Shown: positions 44,768-52,919 of the stretch, one piece after another
Layout of the letters: each line of letters starts with the position of its first letter
How positions within the stretch are numbered: the stretch's first letter is position 1
Assembly: GCF_947179015.1 (NCBI RefSeq)
Contig: NZ_CAMXCM010000003.1
Coordinates: 186,001 to 250,000 of the forward strand
Length of the DNA: 64,000 nucleotides
Source of the DNA: Commensalibacter communis
Lineage (GTDB): Bacteria; Pseudomonadota; Alphaproteobacteria; Acetobacterales; Acetobacteraceae
Direction: 5' to 3'
The notes under the pieces: model-generated
Told to the model about the DNA's origin: nothing
Seen by the model: only the letters and a program-made list of their open reading frames with translations
The model's database searches: none
Position numbers and translations under genes: made by a program

Positions 44768-45916
44768 ATGAGCGATCCAGTTTCGTTATTACAAGAACTG
44801 ATCCGTTGTCCATCGGTTACCCCAGAAGATGCAGGTGCCCAAGACGTTTTAAAGGCACGGTTAAATAAACTAGGATTTGAAATCTTTGATCTTCCTTATG
44901 GGGAAGGTCAAGATCGAGTTCTTAATTTTTTTGCACGTTATGGTAACGGCCATCCTCATTTTTGCTTTGCAGGACACACAGACGTTGTTCCTGAGGGTAA
45001 AAGTCATTGGGACAATGATCCTTTTTCAGCTGAAATCATTGACGATGTTATCTATGGTCGTGGTGCATGTGATATGAAAGGTGGCATCGCTGCTTTCGTA
45101 TCCGCTGTGGAAGATTTCTTATCTCAGAAAAGTAAATTTGCTGGTTCTTTAAGTTTTCTGATTACAGGGGATGAAGAAGGACCAGGTATCAACGGTACAT
45201 TCAAAGTGCTGGAATGGATGCAAGCACATAACCATATTCCTGATTTTTGTCTAGTGGGTGAACCAACTTCTGCACAAGTTCTTGGTGATGTCATTAAAAT
45301 TGGCCGTCGAGGCAGTTTGAATGCTGTGATTGAAGTTGAAGGAACGCAAGGACATGTTGCCTATCCTCATTTAGCAGATAATCCTATTCATAAATTAATG
45401 ACCATTTTGACCTCATTGACACAACCTATTTTAGATAATGGGAATGAGTGGTTTCAGCCTTCTTCTGTGCAAGTCACCTCTATTGATGTTGGAAATACTG
45501 TTACGAATCTAATTCCAGCCACAGCCACAGCACATATCAATATACGTTTTAATAATTTACATACTGGCACTGCATTAAAAGGCTGGATAGCGACACAGTG
45601 TCATCGCGTTACCATACATTGTAAAATAAACGTTGCTATTTCTGGAGAGGCTTTTTTAACTGAACCTGCGAATGAAGTCAGAGCGCTTTGTGAGGCTATT
45701 CATACAGTGAATGAAGTCAAACCACGTTTGGATACTGGTGGGGGCACTTCCGATGCACGATTTATTTCGCAATATTGTGCGGTTGCAGAATTCGGTCTTG
45801 TCGGGCAAACCATGCATAAAGTAAATGAATCTGTATCTGTCCATGATTTACATCAGTTAAGTAAGATTTACTTGAACGTCATAAAAAATCTATTTGAGCA
45901 ATCATCTCATTCATAA
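44768..45916 (+). CDS. dapE: Succinyl-diaminopimelate desuccinylase
   Basis: The 382-residue M20 peptidase-type protein has F-A-G-H-T-D-V-V-P near residue 67 with the first zinc His, G-R-G-A-C-D-M-K-G-G near 97 with the bridging Asp, and T-G-D-E-E-G-P near 133 with the catalytic Glu pair. The last zinc His is in V-G-Q-T-M-H-K-V-N-E near 351. It releases diaminopimelate for peptidoglycan and lysine. A membrane-protein gene follows 18 bases later. Confidence 0.95.
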   Translation: MSDPVSLLQELIRCPSVTPEDAGAQDVLKARLNKLGFEIFDLPYGEGQDRVLNFFARYGNGHPHFCFAGHTDVVPEGKSHWDNDPFSAEIIDDVIYGRGACDMKGGIAAFVSAVEDFLSQKSKFAGSLSFLITGDEEGPGINGTFKVLEWMQAHNHIPDFCLVGEPTSAQVLGDVIKIGRRGSLNAVIEVEGTQGHVAYPHLADNPIHKLMTILTSLTQPILDNGNEWFQPSSVQVTSIDVGNTVTNLIPATATAHINIRFNNLHTGTALKGWIATQCHRVTIHCKINVAISGEAFLTEPANEVRALCEAIHTVNEVKPRLDTGGGTSDARFISQYCAVAEFGLVGQTMHKVNESVSVHDLHQLSKIYLNVIKNLFEQSSHS

Positions 45917-45934
45917 AAGATCAAGAGGGCAAAA

Positions 45935-46558
45935 GTGAAAAGCACTATTCGTGGAATGTTTATGTTAGGCAGAGGAAAACGTGAAGGTATTCACGAATTT
46001 TCGAATAGCTCTGATTCTGTTTTAAGTGCTTTGGCGCCTTGGATTGCATTGGCTCTGGCGGTAAATTTGTTACCGATATTGATGATGCGATTCAAAGATA
46101 TGCATGCGGTTTCCATCAGCATTTCTATGTTTTTGGTTAAAATTTGCTGTTTGCTCGTTACTGTTGGGATTATTCATTTTTTCGCAAGCCTATGGAATAA
46201 CGAAGCAAATTGGAAGCAAACGACTGTAGCAATTTTATGGTGCTTTTGGGTTCCGATTTTGGACTTTTTCTTATTTTGCATTATTGCTGGGTTATTCTTT
46301 GCTGGATTGCCTAATGTTTTTATGGCTCTGTTTGGATTTGCTAGCGTTTTGTATATGGCTTATAGCATTTGGCTAAGCTGGTTTGTTATTAAAGTAGGCT
46401 TACAAACGACAACATCTAGATCAGTTGTGATTATCGTCAGTTTAATACTAGCAAGCATGGTCATTTATAGTATCTTTGTTGCATGTAATTATTCTTATAT
46501 GGTGCAAGCAGCTCATGAATTACAACAACAAATTGAACAGGCTAAGCTTGCCCAGTAA
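45935..46558 (+). CDS. Integral membrane protein of unknown function (Yip1-like)
   Basis: The 207-residue protein starts at GTG and has five predicted membrane helices (about residues 30-55, 65-90, 100-130, 137-152, 160-185). A short cytosolic N-terminus (M-F-M-L-G-R-G-K-R-E-G-I-H-E-F-S-N-S-S) comes first, with a Gln-rich C-terminus. The layout recalls Yip1-type proteins, but I do not see a decisive signature. A decayed copy of the same gene follows at 46648, proving a local duplication. It may be cotranscribed with dapE. Confidence 0.65.
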   Translation: MKSTIRGMFMLGRGKREGIHEFSNSSDSVLSALAPWIALALAVNLLPILMMRFKDMHAVSISISMFLVKICCLLVTVGIIHFFASLWNNEANWKQTTVAILWCFWVPILDFFLFCIIAGLFFAGLPNVFMALFGFASVLYMAYSIWLSWFVIKVGLQTTTSRSVVIIVSLILASMVIYSIFVACNYSYMVQAAHELQQQIEQAKLAQ

Positions 46559-46647
46559 CTAAATTATATCATCGATTATTTTGAATGTTTCCAACCGCAA
46601 TTGAACTTGATTATATAAATAATACGTCTCTGAATTGAAAAGTTATT

Positions 46648-47248
46648 GTGAATTATTTAAATAAATTCAACAATAATTTATTAAAAAGTGGTAATAGTAT
46701 TATTTCTAGGATGGTTCAGATTATGTGGATAAACATGAAAAATACTTTTCGCTGGATACTTATGCTTGCATTAGGAAAATCTGAAGCGATTAATAAATTT
46801 CCTAACAGTTCAAATGCAGTTTTAAGAGCTATGCTTTGGCGGGTTGCTGGTATTTTTATTGTCTCTATTGGTTACATCTTTTATATTTTCTTTATTTAAT
46901 AATACAATTACTATTAGATTTTTTATTGCAGTTTTTTGTATAAATTTTGTTGTTTATTATTAATAGCTGTTTTTATTCATCTATGTGCAATATTATTAAA
47001 TAAAGAAGGTAATTGGAAAAAAAACGGTAACAGTTTTTTATTGGTGCGATTGGATTCTAAGTGTAGGGTATGTTGCGATTTTTATGATCGCTGGTTTACT
47101 TTTTGAGGAAAGATCTAATATTTCAGAGTCTTGGTCGGGCGTAGGTCAAATTTTACGCGAAATATATAGCCTTTGGTTAAATCGGGTTATTATTAAACAC
47201 GGTTTAAAGACAACTGTACCAAAAGCTATAGTCTTTTTTATATATTAA
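46648..47248 (+). pseudogene. Decayed tandem copy of the upstream membrane-protein gene
   Basis: The first 83 codons are open and repeat the upstream gene's start: L-A-L-G-K-S-E-A-I-N-K-F-P-N-S-S-N-A-V-L against L-G-R-G-K-R-E-G-I-H-E-F-S-N-S-S-D-S-V-L. After a stop at 46897-46899 the homology resumes in other frames: L-L-N-K-E-G-N-W-K-K, then V-F-Y-W-C-D-W-I-L and M-I-A-G-L-L-F, then S-L-W-L-N-R-V-I-I-K-H-G-L-K-T-T-V, ending at TAA 47246. The counterparts are N-N-E-A-N-W-K-Q, L-W-C-F-W and I-A-G-L-F-F, S-I-W-L-S-W-F-V-I-K-V-G-L-Q-T-T. At least two lesions disable it; a short peptide from the first part could still be made. Confidence 0.85.
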
Positions 47249-47379
47249 CATGTATTTTATATTATATATATTCTGACTATAATCATGATTTTATAGAACA
47301 CATAAAGAGATTATAAGACAAAAATTGAATATAATATTATGGTAAATTAAGATGCCCTTGTTAATGGTTTCTACTTGGT

Positions 47380-48162
47380 TTATTCAATAAACGGATCAAT
47401 TGGATAGATCACTTGAGTCAAAAACAATCCAGTAGCAGGAGCTGTTATGCCAGCAGCTCTGCGGTCTTTTGCTTGCAGGATGGAATAGGCTTGTTCTTCT
47501 GGCCAATATCCTTCGCCAATCATTTTAAGCGTTCCAACCATATTTCTTACTTGATGATGCAAGAAAGAACGTGCTTCGGGTTCGAAATAAATCAAATCAT
47601 CTTTTTGATAAATCTCAAAGCGATCAAGTTTGCGGATGGGGGAATTTGCTTGGCAAGCGGTTGCTCGGTAAGACGTAAAATCATGAAGTCCCAATAATTG
47701 TTGAGCTGCTCTGTACATTTTACCGACATCTAATACTTTACGGACATGCCAAACATAGTTTGTGTTTAACGCCGGTCTGCTGTGACGATTAAGAATAATA
47801 TAGCGATATTTACGTTGTATTGCGGTAAAACGTGCATTCCATTCTAAATCGACTTGGGCAGCTTGTAAAATGGCAATAGCGTGGGGCTTCATATAATGGT
47901 TTAACCCATCACATATTTTTTTTGCATTGAATGGCAGATGTGCTGGAAAGTCTAAATGGGCAACTTGTCCCAAAGCATGAACACCAGAATCCGTGCGACC
48001 AGCAGTAATGCTGCTGACTTTGTATTGATTATTACACAGTTTTTCTGCGGCTTCTTCAAGAACTTGTTGAACGGATAAGCCACTCTTTTGACGTTGCCAA
48101 CCAACGAGTTCTGTGCCGTCATATTCGACTTTGACGGCCCATCTTTGGATATCCACTGTCAT
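47380..48162 (-). CDS. truA: tRNA pseudouridine(38-40) synthase
   Basis: The 260-residue protein has V-E-Y-D-G-T-x-L-V-G-W-Q-R-Q near the start and the catalytic Asp in G-R-T-D-S-G-V-H-A-L-G-Q-V near residue 56. F-L-H-H-Q-V-R-N-M-V-G is near 200. It isomerises U38-40 in tRNA anticodon arms. It overlaps fmt by one base (TAATG), so fmt-truA are translationally coupled behind def. Confidence 0.96.
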   Translation of the reverse strand: MTVDIQRWAVKVEYDGTELVGWQRQKSGLSVQQVLEEAAEKLCNNQYKVSSITAGRTDSGVHALGQVAHLDFPAHLPFNAKKICDGLNHYMKPHAIAILQAAQVDLEWNARFTAIQRKYRYIILNRHSRPALNTNYVWHVRKVLDVGKMYRAAQQLLGLHDFTSYRATACQANSPIRKLDRFEIYQKDDLIYFEPEARSFLHHQVRNMVGTLKMIGEGYWPEEQAYSILQAKDRRAAGITAPATGLFLTQVIYPIDPFIE

Positions 48163-49100
48163 TATTTCCCTAAAACTGTGCCAGAGTTAATCGTATAGCC
48201 TCTCAGGAAATCTTGCACAGACATGGCTTTTTTGCCAGCAAGTTGAACTTCTAACAGCTCTATCGTGTGTTGATCGCCACAAGTTACTATAAGACGATTT
48301 GAGGTTTGATTGACTGTTCCTGCCGTGGCTGAGCCTTTATCTTGGCTGAGTATCGCTTTGGTAATTTTAAGCAAATTGCCATCTAAGTTTGTATAAGTGC
48401 CTGGCCAAGGCGTTAAGGCACGTATTTGTTGGTCAATTTCTTTGGCGCTTAAAGACCAGTCAATTTTTCCATCTTCTTTAGTTAATTGACGCGCATAGAT
48501 TACGCCATCTTCCGATTGTGGTGTTGGTGTTAATGAAGGATCATCAATGAGATTACTCAACGTTTGCACAATCAGTTTTCCGCCTAACGCAGAAAGATCA
48601 TCATGTAATGACTGTGCAGTGGTTTGAAGTGTAATAGGAAGAACACCTTCAAGATATACATCCCCAGTATCTAGCCCAATATCCATTTTCATGATGCTGA
48701 CCCCTGATTGCTGATCCCCAGCCCAGATTGCACTTTGGATAGGGGAAGCACCACGCCAACGAGGTAAGAGACTGGCATGAATATTTAAACAACCAAGTCT
48801 GGGCGCATTCAACATTTCAGCAGGCAGGATCAGACCATAAGCAGCCACCACAGCCACATCAAGATTTAACGCGTTAAATCGTTCGAATTCTTCAGGTTGT
48901 TTTTTTAATTTCAAAGGCGCATAGACTGGGATGTTCAAAGTCACTGCTGCTTGTTGCACGGCACAGGGGCGAATTTTTCGACCTCTGCCCGCTGGTCGAG
49001 CAGGTTGACAATAAACAGCAACAATTTCATGGCCTGCGTGATGTAAGGCATGCAGGGCAGGAACCGCAAAATCAGGCGTTCCCATAAAGGCTATACGCAT
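48162..49100 (-). CDS. fmt: Methionyl-tRNA formyltransferase
   Basis: The 312-residue protein has F-M-G-T-P-D-F-A-V-P near the start, A-A-Y-G-L-I-L-P near 86, and the catalytic N-I-H-A-S-L-L-P-R-W-R-G-A-S-P-I near 107, with M-D-I-G-L-D-T-G-D and a C-terminal OB-like domain. It formylates initiator Met-tRNA. def lies 29 bases upstream on the same strand, so formylation and deformylation are encoded together. Confidence 0.97.
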   Translation of the reverse strand: MRIAFMGTPDFAVPALHALHHAGHEIVAVYCQPARPAGRGRKIRPCAVQQAAVTLNIPVYAPLKLKKQPEEFERFNALNLDVAVVAAYGLILPAEMLNAPRLGCLNIHASLLPRWRGASPIQSAIWAGDQQSGVSIMKMDIGLDTGDVYLEGVLPITLQTTAQSLHDDLSALGGKLIVQTLSNLIDDPSLTPTPQSEDGVIYARQLTKEDGKIDWSLSAKEIDQQIRALTPWPGTYTNLDGNLLKITKAILSQDKGSATAGTVNQTSNRLIVTCGDQHTIELLEVQLAGKKAMSVQDFLRGYTINSGTVLGK

Positions 49101-49129
49101 TTTATATTCCTAAAGACAGATAGTCGAAA

Positions 49130-49666
49130 TTAACGATGTTTTCTTTGTTCTTTTACCACTTTACGCATAATCATATTGCGCTTCAAAGAAGAGATGTGGT
49201 CGATAAATAACACACCGTCCAAATGATCTGTTTCATGTTGAATACATCTGGCCAGTAACTCTTCAGCCTCGATTTCTTGCTGTTTTCCATCCAAATCCAT
49301 ATAGCGAAGTTTGATTTTTTCTGGGCGAATGACTTCTGAATATTGTTCTGGAACTGACAGACAGCCTTCTTTTGCTTCAGAGCATTCTTCTGACTCTTCG
49401 ATAATTTCAGGATTCAGAATAACATATTGTTCTTTTTCATCTTCTTGTTTGGCAAGATCCATAATAAAGAAGCGTAAGCCAATGCCGACTTGGGGTGCAG
49501 CAAGCCCAATTCCATTTGCATCATACATGGTATCAAACATGATCGGTATAATTTTTCTGACCTCTTCAAGGTCTTTTTGTTCTACCAATCTTGCTTTTTT
49601 ACGTAAAAAAGGGTCGGTTGCTACTAAAATAGGTAGAATTTCAGGTGTATTTGGTTCGGTATTCAT
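49130..49666 (-). CDS. def: Peptide deformylase
   Basis: The 178-residue protein has the three PDF motifs: G-I-G-L-A-A-P-Q near residue 53, E-G-C-L-S-V-P near 99 with the metal Cys, and Q-H-E-T-D-H-L-D-G near 142 with both metal His and the catalytic Glu. It removes formyl from nascent proteins. It is the first gene of a def-fmt-truA operon and is divergent from the heat-shock gene hsp20. Confidence 0.97.
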   Translation of the reverse strand: MNTEPNTPEILPILVATDPFLRKKARLVEQKDLEEVRKIIPIMFDTMYDANGIGLAAPQVGIGLRFFIMDLAKQEDEKEQYVILNPEIIEESEECSEAKEGCLSVPEQYSEVIRPEKIKLRYMDLDGKQQEIEAEELLARCIQHETDHLDGVLFIDHISSLKRNMIMRKVVKEQRKHR

Positions 49667-49775
49667 GTTTGATTTTATGCCGTTATAATTGATGTTTGTT
49701 AAGTTTTTATATAGAATATAGCGCTGATATTACAATATTTTGTCGTGATGATAAATCATAATTTTACAGGATATA

Positions 49776-49804
49776 CTTGCATATTTCAGTATTTTTCTCA
49801 TATT
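49776..49804 (+). promoter_or_regulatory. Possible heat-shock (RpoH) promoter of hsp20
   Basis: CTTGCA and CATATT are separated by 17 bases, near the alphaproteobacterial sigma-32 pattern (CTTG, then CATATA-like). A transcript starting here would carry a leader of about 65 bases that contains the ROSE-like hairpin. Confidence 0.45.
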
Positions 49805-49815
49805 ATAGATAATAG

Positions 49816-49875
49816 TAAGTGCCATTGTGGGCTTATTTCGTTATGTCTCGCTCATAAAAAAGGAGGAGGCTTTTC
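49816..49875 (+). ncRNA. ROSE-type RNA thermometer in the hsp20 leader
   Basis: GTCTCGCTC (49845-49853) can pair with GAGGAGGC (49863-49870), which contains the Shine-Dalgarno sequence, leaving one G (49850) bulged. TCGCT inside the first arm is the U-Y-G-C-U anti-SD motif that defines ROSE elements, where the bulged G makes the stem melt at heat-shock temperature. A second hairpin (TAAGTGCC with GGGCTTA, 49816-49835, one bulged G) lies just upstream, as in known ROSE leaders with several stem-loops. The ATG follows at 49876. Confidence 0.75.
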
Positions 49876-50409
49876 ATGTCAGGAAGGCTTTTTACGTCGC
49901 CTATGTTCCTGGGCTTTGACCATTTGGAACAAATTTTGGAACGTGCGGCTAAATCCACATCAGATGGATATCCGCCGTATAATATTGAACAACTTGATTC
50001 TTCAAGTCTGCGTATCACGTTGGCGGTTGCTGGTTTTATGATGGAAGATTTGCAAATCACCCAAGAAGATAACCAGCTCGTCATACGAGGAAGGCAATGT
50101 GAAGATACGACACAAGAACGCGTATTTTTATATCGAGGGATCGCAGCACGACAATTTCAACGCGCCTTTGTGCTAGCAGAGGGGATAGAAGTAGAAAGTG
50201 CTTGGCTTGATAATGGATTATTGCATATTGATATTCGTCGTCCGCAACCAGAAATGAAAGTTCGACGGATTGAAATCATACAAAATTCAGCTGCTCGTAA
50301 AAAGACAGCGCCTAAAGTTCCTGCGTATAAAGGAAATTTCACCGACGGGAGTCGTTCAGAGCGTTCTGGTTTGGAAAGAAATATCCAGACAATTGAAAAA
50401 GATAGATAA
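49876..50409 (+). CDS. hsp20: Small heat-shock protein (Hsp20/IbpA family)
   Basis: The 177-residue protein starts with F-T-S-P-M-F-L-G-F-D-H-L-E, the start typical of proteobacterial IbpA-like proteins. The alpha-crystallin domain spans about 35-130: P-P-Y-N-I-E, L-R-I-T-L-A-V-A-G-F near 53, then the closing strand G-L-L-H-I-D-I near 115-121 and an I-x-I-like tail. It binds unfolding proteins and hands them to DnaK/ClpB. Expression is likely heat-controlled twice, by the upstream promoter and by the ROSE hairpin over its ribosome-binding site. The Lys/Arg-rich C-terminus is longer than in E. coli. Confidence 0.93.
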   Translation: MSGRLFTSPMFLGFDHLEQILERAAKSTSDGYPPYNIEQLDSSSLRITLAVAGFMMEDLQITQEDNQLVIRGRQCEDTTQERVFLYRGIAARQFQRAFVLAEGIEVESAWLDNGLLHIDIRRPQPEMKVRRIEIIQNSAARKKTAPKVPAYKGNFTDGSRSERSGLERNIQTIEKDR

Positions 50410-50478
50410 AATTATTCTACTGGATTAGACTATAGGTTGAGAATAGTTTCAATATCATTGATGAAAAGGATCATGAAC

Positions 50479-50745
50479 ATGAGTGATCAAACGGCAAATG
50501 ATAAAACCAAGTTGATTGCAACCAAAGAAGATGACAATAACGTAGATATTCGTGATTTGACCGAGGGGCAGCTTAAAGCATTAGGAGTCAGCCAAATGGC
50601 CTATGTAAAAATAGTCATCATTAATGGTGAAGAGGTTTTTGCAATCCATGCAGCTGATGGCACACCCATGGCGGTTGCAGACAATGCCAAGACAGCATTT
50701 GCAGCCATTGTCCAGCACGAAATGATGCCAAGTTTCGTAAATTAA
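50479..50745 (+). CDS. DUF1150 family protein
   Basis: I start at ATG 50479, eight bases after AAAAGGA; upstream in-frame codons reach 50437. The 88-residue product has the DUF1150 core: D-L-T-E-G-Q-L-K-A-L-G-V-S-Q-M-A-Y-V-K near residues 26-43, then the A-I-H-A-A-D-G-T-P-M-A-V-A-D-N strand-helix. DUF1150 genes lie next to hsp20 in alphaproteobacteria, and the same pairing here supports the call. Function is unknown; a role in the heat-shock response is guilt by neighbourhood. Confidence 0.88.
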   Translation: MSDQTANDKTKLIATKEDDNNVDIRDLTEGQLKALGVSQMAYVKIVIINGEEVFAIHAADGTPMAVADNAKTAFAAIVQHEMMPSFVN

Positions 50746-50766
50746 ATTAAAACAATCAAATCATTT

Positions 50767-50796
50767 AAAAAAGGAGGATTTCATGTCCTCCTTTTT
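50767..50796 (+). terminator. Bidirectional Rho-independent terminator
   Basis: AAAAAGGAGGA pairs perfectly with TCCTCCTTTTT across TTTCATG. It ends hsp20-DUF1150 on the plus strand and the hpf gene on the minus strand. Confidence 0.9.
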
Positions 50797-50803
50797 CTTT
50801 AAG

Positions 50804-51400
50804 TTACTGGTTTATTCCAGAATCAAGCCAAATAACTTGTCCATCAATATGACGATAGACAACGTTGATACGATTATTTTCAGAGTTCTTAAACATCAAT
50901 ACTGGGCGTTCTGATAGATCAAGATGCATGATTGCTTCATAAACAGTAAGATTATCAATTTCAGTGGCTTTTTCAGTGATAATACGTTCTTTGATTGCTT
51001 GTTCAAGCTGTTCTTGATGGGTGCTTTCTTGTTCTTCTACGTCCTGATCCGGACGAATAATATATTGACGACCTTCTACAAATTGATTGTAAGCAGCTTT
51101 TTCACCACGACGACTCAATAAACGACTTTTATATCGACGTAATCGTTTGGTAATATGTTGAATAGCACTTTCAAAGGCTGCTTGAACTTCTGTGGCTGTA
51201 CCTTCACTGCGAATAGATAAATCTCGGGAAGCATGCACATGAATTTGACAGGTATAAGAAGAAGGTAATTTGTTAAACGTTACAGAAACGTCGATGATGT
51301 TATCAAAATATTTTTGGGTTGTTTTTTCTATGGTATCTTCAATTTTTTCACGGAACCATTCAGGGATTTCTATTTTTTTTCCAAAAATTGATATCTTCAT
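50804..51400 (-). CDS. hpf: Ribosome hibernation promoting factor, long form
   Basis: The 198-residue protein has an N-terminal S30AE domain (M-K-I-S-I-F-G-K-K-I-E-I then a helix-strand fold, about residues 1-105) and a C-terminal dimerisation domain starting near 145, with L-T-V-Y-E-A-I-M-H-L-D-L and P-V-L-M-F-K-N-S and the final G-Q-V-I-W-L-D. The long form makes 100S ribosome dimers in resting cells. In many alphaproteobacteria this gene follows rpoN after lptB; here it stands alone behind DUF817. Confidence 0.93.
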   Translation of the reverse strand: MKISIFGKKIEIPEWFREKIEDTIEKTTQKYFDNIIDVSVTFNKLPSSYTCQIHVHASRDLSIRSEGTATEVQAAFESAIQHITKRLRRYKSRLLSRRGEKAAYNQFVEGRQYIIRPDQDVEEQESTHQEQLEQAIKERIITEKATEIDNLTVYEAIMHLDLSERPVLMFKNSENNRINVVYRHIDGQVIWLDSGINQ

Positions 51401-51574
51401 TCATACTCTCCATTTTTTCTTATTTATACGGATGTATCTTATGGAACTAGGTTAATGGTCTCTTTGTTTTTACGCAATATTGAATTTAAATTGGTTTGAA
51501 TATATTTTAAAATCAACGATTTATATTGGATTTTACTTTTAAAAAATGATATAGTCCGTTTTGATTTTTAAAGG

Positions 51575-52423
51575 CTACTGCGGCACGTAAACGGTCTTTT
51601 TGATATGTTTTAAAAAGACGGTAATTGTAAATGTCATGATGACCAGTAATGCCCAAGAACTCCATTTCCCCGTATGTACCATCGACCATGACGTGATTTG
51701 GTTGGGATACTTCCAAATTCCAAAGAAAGTACTGATATTCTCTGCCAACCAGATGAAAAAGCCAATTAATATAAAGGCTAATAACAGAGGCATTTTCCGT
51801 TCCCGATCATAAGGGGTAAAGATTACGGTGGTTCTTGCGTATAAACCAAGGACTGTTGCTGCAATATACCAACGATAGTCTCCTAAGAAATGATGCGTGA
51901 AAAAGTTGATATAGATTAGCAAAGAAATAATAACAGCAAATATGTATGGAGGATGATGATAGATTTTTACGTCAAGTAACCGCCACGCTTGGATAATATA
52001 ACTGCCAATCGCTGCATACATAAATCCAGAGAATAAAGGGACATTGAGAAATTTTGTATATGCAAAATCAGGATAACTCCACGAATGAATATTCGCAGAT
52101 GTTTTAAAGACTTCTAAGGCAAAACCGACAATATGAAACAACATTACTGCTTTGAGCTCATCCCAAGTTTCCAGTTTTGTAAAAACCATCCATAATTGAA
52201 TGGTGATCGCAATAATCAGCAACGCATCATAACGTGGAATGATCCAAATACCACTTTTGGGGACAATGAAGATTGAAAGAAAAAACAGTCCTACAAATAA
52301 GCAAGAACGTGCTTCTTTAATCCCAAAGAAAAGGAATTCTACACAAAATCGTTTCCATCCCCGTAAGTCGGGGATGGAGGGTGGTGTTATAAGGAATTGA
52401 TCGAGCTTTTGTTGAAAATTCAT
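51575..52423 (-). CDS. DUF817 family integral membrane protein
   Basis: The 282-residue protein has eight or more predicted membrane helices and DUF817 landmarks in order: F-L-F-F-G-I-K-E-A-R-S-C-L-F near residue 30, L-E-T-W-D-E near 85, W-S-Y-P-x-F near 115, F-S-G-F-M-Y-A-A-I-G-S-Y near 129, and W-L-A-E-N-I-S-T-F-F-G near 230. Substrate and function are unknown for the family; it may be a transporter or membrane enzyme. It is monocistronic, with 112 and 496 bases of flanking spacing on its hpf and lptB sides. Confidence 0.82.
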   Translation of the reverse strand: MNFQQKLDQFLITPPSIPDLRGWKRFCVEFLFFGIKEARSCLFVGLFFLSIFIVPKSGIWIIPRYDALLIIAITIQLWMVFTKLETWDELKAVMLFHIVGFALEVFKTSANIHSWSYPDFAYTKFLNVPLFSGFMYAAIGSYIIQAWRLLDVKIYHHPPYIFAVIISLLIYINFFTHHFLGDYRWYIAATVLGLYARTTVIFTPYDRERKMPLLLAFILIGFFIWLAENISTFFGIWKYPNQITSWSMVHTGKWSSWALLVIMTFTITVFLKHIKKTVYVPQ

Positions 52424-52879
52424 AAGGAACTAGAAACTTACTTTGTCAATATGTCATGATGAGAAAGAGATATAGCAGATCTTTTTCTAAGGTAAAGTAA
52501 AGACAAAAGATAACTATGTTCAAAGCAATATTAAATATCTGATATCCGTATTATTTCGACACTCATGGCAGACATTATAACCTTACAGAGAGCTACTGAG
52601 GTTTAGAATGTAGCGCTTAAGATTTTTAGGGCTAGGGCAATAAGGATATAAATAATTGATATTTATTATTGTTATATCTTGTTGTTCAACTATACCTACA
52701 TAACCATAATGGTTTTTGTACATCCATGTTTCGATGAATCAGTTGCTAACACAAAACATTTGTCGAGCAACAGATGTCTTTTAGTATTTTCGATTAGAAG
52801 ACGATAATAAATAAAAGTTGTAGAATAAAACAAAGTTACACAGTAAGAAATGAATGAAGCGATTGATGATTTATAAGAT
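52424..52879. other. Intergenic region without recognised gene
   Basis: About 456 bases between DUF817 and the lptB terminator-like hairpin. Stops in all frames, no tRNA, no clear riboswitch. A minus-strand peptide at about 52680-52800 has a faint transposase-like look (see rejected list). This is where rpoN lies in many relatives; I found no trace of it. Confidence 0.5.
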
Positions 52880-52912
52880 AACTAACCTTATTAAAAATAG
52901 ATAAAGTTAGTT
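52880..52912 (-). terminator. Hairpin just downstream of lptB
   Basis: AACTAACCTTAT pairs with ATAAAGTTAGTT, one G-T-type mismatch in twelve pairs, loop of nine. It lies eight bases past the lptB stop. The T-tract in the lptB direction is poor, so it may be a weak terminator or an RNA 3'-end stabiliser. Confidence 0.5.
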
Positions 52913-52919
52913 ATTGTTG

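Noticed and set aside
51513-51716. 67-codon frame overlapping the end of the DUF817 gene on the same strand
   Set aside because: It is a shifted reading of the DUF817 3' end, without a ribosome-binding site or recognisable domain.
52680-52800. Minus-strand peptide with K-R-H-L-L-L-D and F-V-L-A-T-D, similar to a short stretch of IS5-type transposases
   Set aside because: Only about 35 residues, no inverted repeats or further transposase motifs around it; too short to call an insertion-sequence remnant.
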